Of a stretch of 22,108 nucleotides of DNA, positions 1 to 5,816 are shown in pieces. Within the stretch, counting starts at the first letter, position 1. The number at the start of each line of letters is the position of its first letter. The position numbers and the translations under genes were made by a program. The notes beneath the pieces are model-generated. The model saw only the letters and a program-made list of their open reading frames with translations. It was not told where the DNA came from and made no database searches. Source of the DNA: a virus; IMG/VR virus record IMGVR_UViG_3300046532_004847, positions 1 to 22,108 of that record. One strand, 5' to 3'.

Positions 1-535
1 TTTCTTCAAACCTATTTAAACTATCGCAAAAGGGAAGTTCGGTTTGATGGTCTGTATAATTTTTTAAAACACTTAAGAATAGGTTGGCGTGTTCTATTTT
101 AGGTATACAACTGAGTGTATAATACTTGTGGCCCACCTCTTTACAGTACTTACTCCAGTGTAAATCCCAACCTTTTACTTTAACGGAATGATGTGATCCA
201 GCGTAACATTGATTTGTATGTTTTTCTAGGTACTTTGCCTTCTGGACAGCCTCGTTCCATGTGGTGTCTACTCCAACCGCCTCGCTTGTCACGGATATAA
301 CGGCGTGAGAATAAAAACTAAAAAGTGGAATATTATCCTCTGTAGATAAAACTGATAATTTAATATTAGATTGATCACATATGGCAAAGATGGCAGGTAA
401 CATTGAATGGTTTTTTATTTCTCCAAACCAAGGACATACCACAATTTCTCCATCGAATTTTCTCTCAGGGTAAAACTCATAAACCTTGTGTCCCTTATCG
501 TTTTTGTAGGAGTAATCTATTGTTTTGATATTCAT
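1..535 (-). CDS. Unrecognised protein, 3' end cut by the window edge
   Basis: An open frame begins with ATG at 535 and runs without a stop to base 1 (about 178 codons), so the C-terminus lies outside the window. The start overlaps the stop of the upstream methyltransferase gene in an ATGA, the coupling seen at several junctions here, which supports both the start and the frame. The product begins MNIKTIDYSYKNDKGHKVYE and is soluble-looking, with many aromatic, Cys and His residues (for example GSHHSVKVKGWDLHW near residues 118-132). I see no signal peptide, membrane segment, nucleotide-binding loop or metal motif that I can assign. Its position at the end of a run of sugar-modifying genes suggests glycan metabolism, perhaps a glycosyltransferase or related enzyme, but that is inference from context only. 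Confidence 0.75.
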   Translation of the reverse strand, partial: MNIKTIDYSYKNDKGHKVYEFYPERKFDGEIVVCPWFGEIKNHSMLPAIFAICDQSNIKLSVLSTEDNIPLFSFYSHAVISVTSEAVGVDTTWNEAVQKAKYLEKHTNQCYAGSHHSVKVKGWDLHWSKYCKEVGHKYYTLSCIPKIEHANLFLSVLKNYTDHQTELPFCDSLNRFEE

Positions 536-1077
536 TTGACGCCCCAAAAGTTCATGTAATTCTCTTGGTGTAGTTCAACGCTTTGGGCGTCGAAAAACTC
601 GTCAACCGCCCTCGTTACTCCGGGAAAATCTGGCTCTGGTTTATCGGGGTGTTCGCCGTAATCATGGCCAGATAATATCCCGCCTTTTTTGAGCTTCGGA
701 TACCAAGCCTCTAGATCAGCCATGCAACCTTTGTAGCTATGATCCGCGTCTACATAAACAAAGTCTATTGATTCATCATCGAAAAGACGAGAGGCGTTTA
801 CCGTCCAATTATTAATTTGAAAAATATTTTTGTAGCGCTTCCAAAGAAGGGGTCTTTGGAATTGAACATCAACAGCTATAATTTTTAAATCTTTATATAC
901 CCTAGCTAAAAGCTCAGGAAGAAAACTACCCAGCGAGCCTAGCTCTACAAAGGTTTGAGGTTTGTGTTCCTGCACGAGTTTATCTATAATTAAGCCCGTC
1001 TCCCAATGACTCCATCGGTGGCCTAGGGTTTTTTCTATATCTCGTCTATTTTCCATATCTTTTATGTTCCGTAACAT
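532..1077 (-). CDS. Class I SAM-dependent methyltransferase (Methyltransf_24-like)
   Basis: This is a small Rossmann-type methyltransferase, probably acting on a sugar or a small nucleotide-linked substrate. The SAM-binding motif I is VELGSLG (residues about 44-50), followed by an acidic strand end IIAVDVQ (66-72). A second signature, DADHSYKGCMADLEAW (110-125), and KKGGILSGHDYG (130-141) are characteristic of the family often found beside glycosyltransferases. At about 181 residues it is a bare catalytic domain. Two starts are possible: the ATG at 1077, overlapping the preceding gene by 32 bases, or the ATG at 1056 (MENRRD...), overlapping by 11, which is closer to the spacing of the neighbours. 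Neither has a clear ribosome-binding site. It ends in an ATGA overlap with the next gene. Methyl transfer is well supported; the acceptor is unknown. Confidence 0.85.
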   Translation of the reverse strand: MLRNIKDMENRRDIEKTLGHRWSHWETGLIIDKLVQEHKPQTFVELGSLGSFLPELLARVYKDLKIIAVDVQFQRPLLWKRYKNIFQINNWTVNASRLFDDESIDFVYVDADHSYKGCMADLEAWYPKLKKGGILSGHDYGEHPDKPEPDFPGVTRAVDEFFDAQSVELHQENYMNFWGVK

Positions 1078-2104
1078 TACCTAAATCAACTATAGGATCA
1101 TCGAATATTGGGTTTTTTAAAAGATTAAGAAACTCGTCACGCTCCGGATGATCCTCTCGCCACACAGCGACACTCCCAAACCCTTCTGGCGAAAACGTAC
1201 CCCAGTTAATTATTTTAGAAAAATAAACTTTATCCACCCCTAACCTTTTTCCCAACTTAACGAAGTCAATCATCTCTTTGTAGTTGACTTCCTGAACGAC
1301 AAAATCCAATCTTAATTCGTTTATCATTTTTTGTCTTCTTAACGAAGAGAGGAAGATTAAATTTTCCTGAAGTTTCCCCCAGTGCCCTCCCCTGCGCGTA
1401 ATTTTGTACGTATCTTCAGTGGACGCGTCTATGGAGACGATGACCGTATTAACGTTTTTCTGTATTTTCAACATTTTTCCCCAAGTTTTCTGGTTAAACA
1501 AGACTCCATTTGTCTGAAGATTAAAAAGCACTTTAGGGAAATTAGAGCCATCTACGTTAAATAAAAAATCTCTAAATATTTTTGATCCGAAAGGGTCTCC
1601 TGACCCAGTAACGTTTATCAAGCAGTATCTATCGTGAGGCTTACTGAAAACTTCTTTCGCTATTTGTTCTTGGATTTTCAAGCTTCTCTCGTAAGCGGGT
1701 CCTGAAGTAACACTAAAAGTTTTCTTTCTACAGCTAGGACAGCTTAAGTTGCAAGACTTATCATGACATAAATTATAAAAAATTGGAGAGAGGTCATCTA
1801 CGGTATGATTGTCAATAATGTCGCGGTGACGCTGGTCTTGTATTGAGTCTCTGGTCGGTAACGAATTGGATTTTATGTGAGGGCATAATTCATGATTACA
1901 ATGACGAAATGAGCCATCTAAAATACTTCTCCTTATTTCTTTTACATCCTCGTTGTTGAAGGCCTCCTTGACAGAGTATTTTTCATTTATGGGGGGCGTA
2001 TGATAATTTAACCACGAAGGGCAACATAAAGAAGCTTGCCCGTTAGGGTGAATTTCGAAATGGTCAAACGGTTTATGACAAAATTTATTAGAAACACTTT
2101 CCAT
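1046..2104 (-). CDS. Radical SAM protein with an N-terminal SPASM/twitch-like cysteine set
   Basis: The 352-residue product has the radical SAM cluster motif CNLSCPSC (C118, C122, C125; CX3CX2C), which binds the [4Fe-4S] cluster that cleaves SAM. A GxGDPF segment follows near residue 168 and NLQTNG near residue 195, both typical of the radical SAM barrel. Before the barrel lies a second cysteine-rich region: C9 in a CHKPF context, an HPNG turn, C27-C28, then C69 and C74 (CNHELCPH). This looks like the auxiliary-cluster-binding SPASM or twitch motif, which in most known enzymes follows the barrel rather than precedes it. Such proteins modify peptides, proteins or sugars; here the neighbours are a sulfotransferase, a methyltransferase and glycosyltransferases, so a carbohydrate substrate is my inference. 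The start overlaps the sulfotransferase gene by 17 bases. Confidence 0.88.
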   Translation of the reverse strand: MESVSNKFCHKPFDHFEIHPNGQASLCCPSWLNYHTPPINEKYSVKEAFNNEDVKEIRRSILDGSFRHCNHELCPHIKSNSLPTRDSIQDQRHRDIIDNHTVDDLSPIFYNLCHDKSCNLSCPSCRKKTFSVTSGPAYERSLKIQEQIAKEVFSKPHDRYCLINVTGSGDPFGSKIFRDFLFNVDGSNFPKVLFNLQTNGVLFNQKTWGKMLKIQKNVNTVIVSIDASTEDTYKITRRGGHWGKLQENLIFLSSLRRQKMINELRLDFVVQEVNYKEMIDFVKLGKRLGVDKVYFSKIINWGTFSPEGFGSVAVWREDHPERDEFLNLLKNPIFDDPIVDLGNVTEHKRYGK

Positions 2105-2804
2105 CGTTATTCTTTAGCGCTGGGAAATTATAGTCAAATGCCCGTAAATCATCTTGAAAATTTTGAGTGACATAATTGTAAGAATTTTGATTATAAGTAT
2201 CTTGAAATTTAAAATCTTTCTGATCCGGTAAACTTTCGTTTTTTTTGAGCAGCTTTATTCTTGGTAAGTTAAAAAGACCACAGAAATAACTAAAGCATTG
2301 GACTAGTTCTTCGAACTTAAAAAGGCCATCTACTAATTGCCTGTTACGGAAATCCAATGGAACTTTAATATTTTTAGGGGATTCGCAAATCATCTGGACT
2401 TGCGGGCGAGCGAGTGATCCCGCTCGATTACTTTGCAAGAAGTCTTCAAAAGATACCCCTTTGACTCTTTTCTGTTTCCCTCTCGTATCTGTGCCCCCTG
2501 TCGCGCACCACCAGTTATAAAGGGAGACAAGTCTAGAGTAAGGGTTACGCACACAACTAAATACGTAATAATTTTGCCATATTTCTTCACCCAATCTCTC
2601 TCTTATTTCAAGAGCGGAGCTATGCTTATGAAGCTCCCCTGCAGTTTTTTTTTCTTCATCGTCTTGGAGCTCGTGATTGGGGTGACCACCTAAAATTATA
2701 TCCTGTTGCAAGTCTAAGAACGGGTAAAGAGCGTCAACAATGCTAGTCCCAGCCGTCTTCGGGGCATGAACAAAAATAAATCTATGTTTATGACTAATAA
2801 TCAT
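2088..2804 (-). CDS. Carbohydrate sulfotransferase (Sulfotransfer_2-like)
   Basis: This is a predicted PAPS-dependent sulfotransferase that moves a sulfuryl group to a sugar hydroxyl. The 5'-phosphosulfate-binding loop is HAPKTAGTS (residues 13-21) right after the first beta-strand, and the 3'-phosphate-binding segment is CVRNPYSRLVSLYNWW (84-99), with the expected Arg and Ser. This order and spacing is the signature of the family of membrane or soluble carbohydrate sulfotransferases. No transmembrane anchor is visible, so it probably acts in the cytosol, drawing PAPS from the host because no PAPS synthesis gene is seen here. The 238-residue length is normal for bacterial members. The start overlaps the preceding glycosyltransferase stop in an ATGA, and its 3' end overlaps the radical SAM gene. 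Confidence 0.9.
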   Translation of the reverse strand: MIISHKHRFIFVHAPKTAGTSIVDALYPFLDLQQDIILGGHPNHELQDDEEKKTAGELHKHSSALEIRERLGEEIWQNYYVFSCVRNPYSRLVSLYNWWCATGGTDTRGKQKRVKGVSFEDFLQSNRAGSLARPQVQMICESPKNIKVPLDFRNRQLVDGLFKFEELVQCFSYFCGLFNLPRIKLLKKNESLPDQKDFKFQDTYNQNSYNYVTQNFQDDLRAFDYNFPALKNNDGKCF

Positions 2805-3895
2805 TTTAAAGATTTGTATATTTCGCTTTCCTCTAAACTCTTCCTGAAATAGTTTCCATCAAGCCTCCGTCTTGTTTCGCAGGTTAACAAATATTGATGG
2901 GCTTTCTCAATTAGATCGTAATCTAAAGCTTTAGCCGCCGCTTCGTCAAGGGTATCAAAAAACAAGGGATAATCTTTGCCGAAGTATTCTATAGTAGCCG
3001 GAAGCTTATTAATTAAAGTTGGCGTAGCTCTGGCGATAGCCTCAATCACCCCATTGTTAGCGCTAGAAGCATAAAGGTCCAAAAATAAAATGTTATCTAT
3101 AAAAATATTATCATAGGCCTCGTTGCTTAATCTGGTTAAGTCGTATGTATTGTCATTATATTTCTCAGGCACGTCTTTCCCGTGAATCTCTTTTTGTTTA
3201 ATTAAAAAATAATTAATTGTCTTTATTGGACTCTCTCCTACGTAAGGCAAAAGCCTAATCTTTCGATAACCTGAAGACTTATCCAAGGGTAAAAGGAAAA
3301 GACTTAGCATATTCCTTAGCCAGTATCCTATTAAGAAAATTTTCTTATCTTCATTTTTTAAAAATTTTTGAAAATTAAAAATTTTATCTGGCGTCTCCGT
3401 AGGGTGAATTAAGGGATGAGTGGGAATCCCGGTTTCAGACTGAACATATTCAGCTAAGTCAGTAGAAAGAGTGAAGAAGCCCTTGCACGTTTTCAAGCTC
3501 TCCTGAAACTGAGGCTTGACAATTATTTTCTCTAAAGAGTTGAATCCGAAAAACCATTCCGGGGTAAATGGCGGGTTGTGTAATACGCCTACCCAATCTT
3601 GGTCGTAAGTTTCAATCTCTCTTTTCCATGAAAAATTTCTTTCGACAAAGGAGTCGAAAAACACCCCCTCATCATTGTGAAGGGGTGCTAGTTGATCTAA
3701 AACGTAAGACCATCCACTTCGGTGATTCCCGAAGCACGGCTGCTCGTTTAAGTTTAATTTCCCAGAAGACGCCCCTTCGATTATTTTAAAAGTCTTATCA
3801 TAGCTTCCCCAAGCGTTATTCTCCCAACGCTCTTTCTCGTTAAGGGTTTCGGCTATTTCGACTTTATAATCATTAAAGGAATGAATACGACTCAT
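2801..3895 (-). CDS. GT-B-fold glycosyltransferase
   Basis: A 364-residue protein that I read as a two-domain GT-B glycosyltransferase. The best evidence is its C-terminal half: SANNGVIEAIARATPTLI followed by KLPATIEYFGKDYPLFF, matching the nucleotide-sugar-binding EX7E region of retaining GT-B enzymes, where the donor diphosphate and sugar are held. The N-terminal half has short hydrophobic strands (DQDWVGVLHNPPF, then CKGFFTLSTDLAEYV) consistent with the acceptor-side Rossmann domain. I chose the ATG at 3895, two bases after the stop of the lipoprotein gene. An upstream in-frame ATG at 3928 would add 11 residues and overlap that gene by 31 bases. Specific sugar and acceptor are unknown. It is the first gene of the second glycan block, just after the lysis cassette. 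Confidence 0.78.
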   Translation of the reverse strand: MSRIHSFNDYKVEIAETLNEKERWENNAWGSYDKTFKIIEGASSGKLNLNEQPCFGNHRSGWSYVLDQLAPLHNDEGVFFDSFVERNFSWKREIETYDQDWVGVLHNPPFTPEWFFGFNSLEKIIVKPQFQESLKTCKGFFTLSTDLAEYVQSETGIPTHPLIHPTETPDKIFNFQKFLKNEDKKIFLIGYWLRNMLSLFLLPLDKSSGYRKIRLLPYVGESPIKTINYFLIKQKEIHGKDVPEKYNDNTYDLTRLSNEAYDNIFIDNILFLDLYASSANNGVIEAIARATPTLINKLPATIEYFGKDYPLFFDTLDEAAAKALDYDLIEKAHQYLLTCETRRRLDGNYFRKSLEESEIYKSLK

Positions 3896-3897
3896 AG

Positions 3898-4116
3898 CTA
3901 GTCTTGAGGAAGGCCGCCAGCGTACCATCCTTCAGGAAGCTTTACCTTGTTCTTCGACAAAATCCATTCTCCGTCTTTAAGAACGTAAACTTTCCCGGCT
4001 GGGAAGTCGGGGCCTACCCTAATTAGATTTGATTGCGTGTCAACGAAAACGACACGAGTAGAGCCACATCCTAAAAGTAGCAAGCAACTAATTATTAGTG
4101 GGAGTATCTTCTTCAT
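3898..4116 (-). CDS. Small outer-membrane-type lipoprotein of the lysis cassette
   Basis: The 72-residue product starts with a classic lipoprotein signal: MKK, a hydrophobic stretch (ILPLIISCLLLL) and the lipobox LLGC with Cys17 as the lipidated residue. The mature part is about 55 residues and contains VGPDFPAGKVYVLKDGEW and a C-terminal LPEGWYAGGL. I recall similar 'VGP..G.VYV..DGEW...LPEGW' lipoproteins beside phage holins, but cannot verify this here. It starts inside the preceding small gene in another frame (29-base overlap), an architecture reminiscent of spanin pairs in which a lipoprotein o-spanin gene is nested in or overlaps the i-spanin gene. A role in outer-membrane disruption is therefore plausible but unproven. 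Presence of a lipobox and outer-membrane-type lipoprotein would suit a Gram-negative host. Confidence 0.75.
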   Translation of the reverse strand: MKKILPLIISCLLLLGCGSTRVVFVDTQSNLIRVGPDFPAGKVYVLKDGEWILSKNKVKLPEGWYAGGLPQD

Positions 4117-4276
4117 CTTTTTGTTTTGATTTAGATTCTTGCTCTTCTATTCGTCTACGCCATTTGTCTTTAAGGCCTTGTGGCGTGGCGTCAGCGTCGC
4201 TCGCCTTAGTGTCTTTTTTCACTTCGGAAGAAAGCCATTCCAACAGAGCTTTAAATAACGCTGACAACCACGCCAT
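4088..4276 (-). CDS. Small charged protein of the lysis cassette
   Basis: A 62-residue protein with an N-terminal segment MAWLSALFKALLEWLSSEV that is hydrophobic on one face but carries a lysine at position 9, so it looks like a membrane-active amphipathic helix or a weak membrane anchor rather than a clear transmembrane helix. The remaining 40 residues are highly charged (KDKWRRRIEEQESKSKQKDE) and probably helical. It lies four bases after the holin-like gene and overlaps the lipoprotein gene, so it occupies the place of an inner-membrane spanin or accessory lysis protein. Its start region, AATACTATGGCG, is identical over 12 bases to that of the holin-like gene. I cannot assign it to a named family. 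Confidence 0.65.
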   Translation of the reverse strand: MAWLSALFKALLEWLSSEVKKDTKASDADATPQGLKDKWRRRIEEQESKSKQKDEEDTPTNN

Positions 4277-4282
4277 AGTATT
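4271..4282 (-). repeat. 12-base start-site repeat, copy 2 (small charged protein gene)
   Basis: Identical to the 12 bases at 4488-4499: AATACTATGGCG on the minus strand, here overlapping the last codon of the holin-like gene and the start of the small charged protein gene. No Shine-Dalgarno sequence is present at either copy. Confidence 0.6.
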
Positions 4283-4493
4283 AGCCTTTCTTGGCTAGCC
4301 CCCTAGAGACGGTATACCCCAAAGCTGCGGCTGCGCTGCAGACGAATCCAAAGATTTTATCAGCGTTTGAAGTTCCCTCCGGGTCCACCATTCCTGCTCC
4401 CCATGCGAGAGAACCGAAAGCCACGCAAACCGTGATCCAGAATTCCGTAGTTTTCCAGCCGGGTTTTACGCTATTATTTTTATTAGTCGCCAT
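4281..4493 (-). CDS. Holin-like two-helix membrane protein
   Basis: A 70-residue protein with the organisation of a class II-type holin: a short polar N-terminus, KPGWKTTEFW leading into a first hydrophobic helix (about residues 17-36), a polar turn VDPEGTSNADK, a second hydrophobic helix (about 46-62, FGFVCSAAAALGYTV) and a basic end SRGLAKKG. The combination of KPGWKTTEFW and ALGYTVSRGLAK is familiar from annotated phage holin-like proteins. It would form the inner-membrane lesion that triggers lysis. No endolysin gene is visible in the window, so the muralytic partner must lie elsewhere. It is the first gene after the 116-base gap and sits directly behind a sigma70-like promoter, with a predicted leader of only a few bases and no ribosome-binding site. 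Confidence 0.75.
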   Translation of the reverse strand: MATNKNNSVKPGWKTTEFWITVCVAFGSLAWGAGMVDPEGTSNADKIFGFVCSAAAALGYTVSRGLAKKG

Positions 4494-4499
4494 AGTATT
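4488..4499 (-). repeat. 12-base start-site repeat, copy 1 (holin-like gene)
   Basis: The minus strand reads AATACTATGGCG across the start codon of the holin-like gene. The identical 12 bases recur at 4271-4282 across the start of the next gene. The copies include both upstream and coding bases, so they could be a shared translation-initiation context or a remnant of duplication. Confidence 0.6.
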
Positions 4500-4502
4500 T
4501 TT

Positions 4503-4531
4503 ATTATAGTTATTGTCTTATTAAAAAGCAA
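4503..4531 (-). promoter_or_regulatory. Sigma70-like promoter for the lysis cassette
   Basis: On the minus strand a -35 box TTGCTT (4531-4526) is followed after 17 bases by a perfect -10 box TATAAT (4508-4503). The ATG of the holin-like gene begins 10 bases after the -10 box, so transcription would start about three or four bases before the start codon and make an almost leaderless mRNA. It lies in the longest non-coding interval of the packaging/lysis region, which supports a real promoter over a chance match. Confidence 0.65.
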
Positions 4532-4537
4532 GACAAA

Positions 4538-4609
4538 TTAGGCCTCGCTTCTTGCTCTTTTTGGATCAGTTGCATCCAAAAGTTTTTGCAAAGCATCTCC
4601 GTCGTGCGT
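4538..4609 (-). other. In-frame open extension after the TAG of the FtsZ-like gene
   Basis: Directly after the TAG stop at 4612-4610, the same frame stays open for 23 codons to a TAA at 4540-4538. It would encode THDGDALQKLLDATDPKRAR followed by SEA, a hydrophilic, plausibly helical and basic tail. This could be a C-terminal tail reached by stop-codon readthrough, or the remains of a longer gene after a nonsense mutation. Other genes in the window end in TAG, so wholesale TAG recoding is unlikely. An open run of this length is not improbable by chance. Confidence 0.35.
4559..4581. other. Perfect 8-bp hairpin after the FtsZ-like gene
   Basis: TTTTGGAT (4559-4566) and ATCCAAAA (4574-4581) are exact inverted repeats around a 7-base loop. 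On the minus strand, the direction of all neighbouring genes, no U-run follows, so it is a poor intrinsic terminator there. On the plus strand GTTTTT follows, but no gene is transcribed that way. It may stabilise the 3' end of the packaging mRNA, or act as a structure downstream of the TAG codon. Confidence 0.45.
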
Positions 4610-5812
4610 CTAAATTAGGTCCCCTAGACGAGCTAGCTCATCCAATTTAACTTGAGGTTTTTCCAGCCCCCCTACAGCGCTAAACACTATAAGCGTTGGC
4701 TTGTCGCCACTGTATATACCTCTATGGACTACACTATGAGGCTTCAGCATTCTCGATAACTGATCGAAGGCTTGATCCAAACTGGACTGAGGGATTGTGT
4801 TAAGTTGTTCCGTCCCTCCGATCATAACCGCCGCAGCGCAATTGCCCGTAGATAAATCTACGCCGCCCGTTAGAATGTTATTCTTAAGATTTTCCCGAAC
4901 AGCTCTAGAAATTGCAATAGGATCATTCCAGTCATCTACAGGCGAGGCTCCAAAAACCATGAGCCCAGAATTAAGGAGACTGCCGTAATCATTAGAATCA
5001 AAAGCGGAATAAGTGCTATCTTTCGCTGCTGTATGATTAAATAAATGAAATAAGCCAGCCATACTATGATTAGCGGCTTTCCAAAATTGAGACACGGCTA
5101 AATTTGGATACAGCGTCCCAATTTTTTCATTATCTATTAAAATAAGCGGAGAGACGATCCCTTTTTCCACCAATCCATAAGCCTCTTTTAAAACGCCGTA
5201 AGCATTAGCGTTTACCCTTTTACCTTCTGAATTTTTTGGTAAAGCAAGGATTACTCCGACCTTAGTGTCTCTAGCTTTTAACGTTTTTAAAAGCTCTTGA
5301 GATGATTTAACTAAAGGGATGACCGAGCCAGAGCCCGTACCTCCCCCGGCTCCCGCGCACACAAAAATTTTATCTACTTCATCCCCGAAGCTATTCCTCA
5401 TGAAGTCTAAAACGTCCCCCTCTTTGTCCTCAAAACATTTGGTAGCTACAGCAGGGTCTTTACCTGCCCCTCCGTCTCCAATGCATAATTTGTTTTTTAG
5501 CTTAATCGTATTTAAATCTTGTTGAGCAGTGTTTACGACGCCTATCCTTCTATAGCCTAAGTCATGAAAGGTCTCGGCTATACGGGAACCACCTTGCCCT
5601 GCTCCTATAAATCCAAATTTGAAAGCTACTGCGGCAGCGTCTTGAATTGTGTTTTTCTTTGCTTTTTCAGGAGGAGGAGGAATAAGTAAGTCTGGCATGG
5701 AGATGTCTACCGGATCGTTATAGAGGGTCTTGACTTGACTCTCTACTATCTCTTCTTTTTTACTCTCTTCTGGGGAAGGAGTCTCTAGTGGGGTAAGATT
5801 ATCGTTTTCCAT
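4610..5812 (-). CDS. FtsZ/tubulin-like GTPase
   Basis: A 400-residue member of the FtsZ/TubZ/tubulin superfamily, expected to bind GTP and polymerise. After a proline- and acid-rich, probably disordered N-terminus (1-60), the Rossmann core starts with FGFIGAGQGGSR (T1 loop, 67-77). The tubulin signature GAGGGTGSG (154-162) is intact. VVNTAQQDL (92-100) corresponds to the T3 region. FDSNDYGSLLNSGLMVFGAS (271-290) resembles the FtsZ T7 loop and helix, with D272 and D275 as candidate catalytic aspartates. The motif set looks like active FtsZ-type GTPases. It is encoded four bases after the portal gene, so it is probably made with the packaging proteins. Phage tubulins such as PhuZ position capsids or phage DNA; a similar job here is inference. 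An open 23-codon extension follows its TAG stop. Confidence 0.9.
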   Translation of the reverse strand: MENDNLTPLETPSPEESKKEEIVESQVKTLYNDPVDISMPDLLIPPPPEKAKKNTIQDAAAVAFKFGFIGAGQGGSRIAETFHDLGYRRIGVVNTAQQDLNTIKLKNKLCIGDGGAGKDPAVATKCFEDKEGDVLDFMRNSFGDEVDKIFVCAGAGGGTGSGSVIPLVKSSQELLKTLKARDTKVGVILALPKNSEGKRVNANAYGVLKEAYGLVEKGIVSPLILIDNEKIGTLYPNLAVSQFWKAANHSMAGLFHLFNHTAAKDSTYSAFDSNDYGSLLNSGLMVFGASPVDDWNDPIAISRAVRENLKNNILTGGVDLSTGNCAAAVMIGGTEQLNTIPQSSLDQAFDQLSRMLKPHSVVHRGIYSGDKPTLIVFSAVGGLEKPQVKLDELARLGDLI

Positions 5813-5816
5813 TTTT

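Noticed and set aside
2433-2693. Plus-strand ORF of 86 codons within the sulfotransferase gene
   Set aside because: It lies opposite clear sulfotransferase motifs, shows no recognisable pattern and has no promoter or start context.
4098-4298. Plus-strand ORF opposite the small lysis genes
   Set aside because: Antisense shadow of two overlapping minus-strand genes; no motif or start signal of its own.
4291-4509. Plus-strand ORF opposite the holin-like gene with a hydrophobic C-terminus
   Set aside because: It is the exact antisense of a well-supported two-helix gene; its hydrophobic end is a by-product of the AT-rich promoter region.
4559-4581. Intrinsic terminator for the packaging operon
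   Set aside because: The hairpin is perfect, but on the minus strand it is followed by AGAGCAAGAAG with no U-run, so it does not meet the criteria; kept only as a hairpin.
4610-4612. Whole-genome TAG recoding to an amino acid
   Set aside because: Other genes end properly in TAG (at 3900-3898 and 10585-10583, for example), with the next gene starting right after, so TAG works as a stop here.
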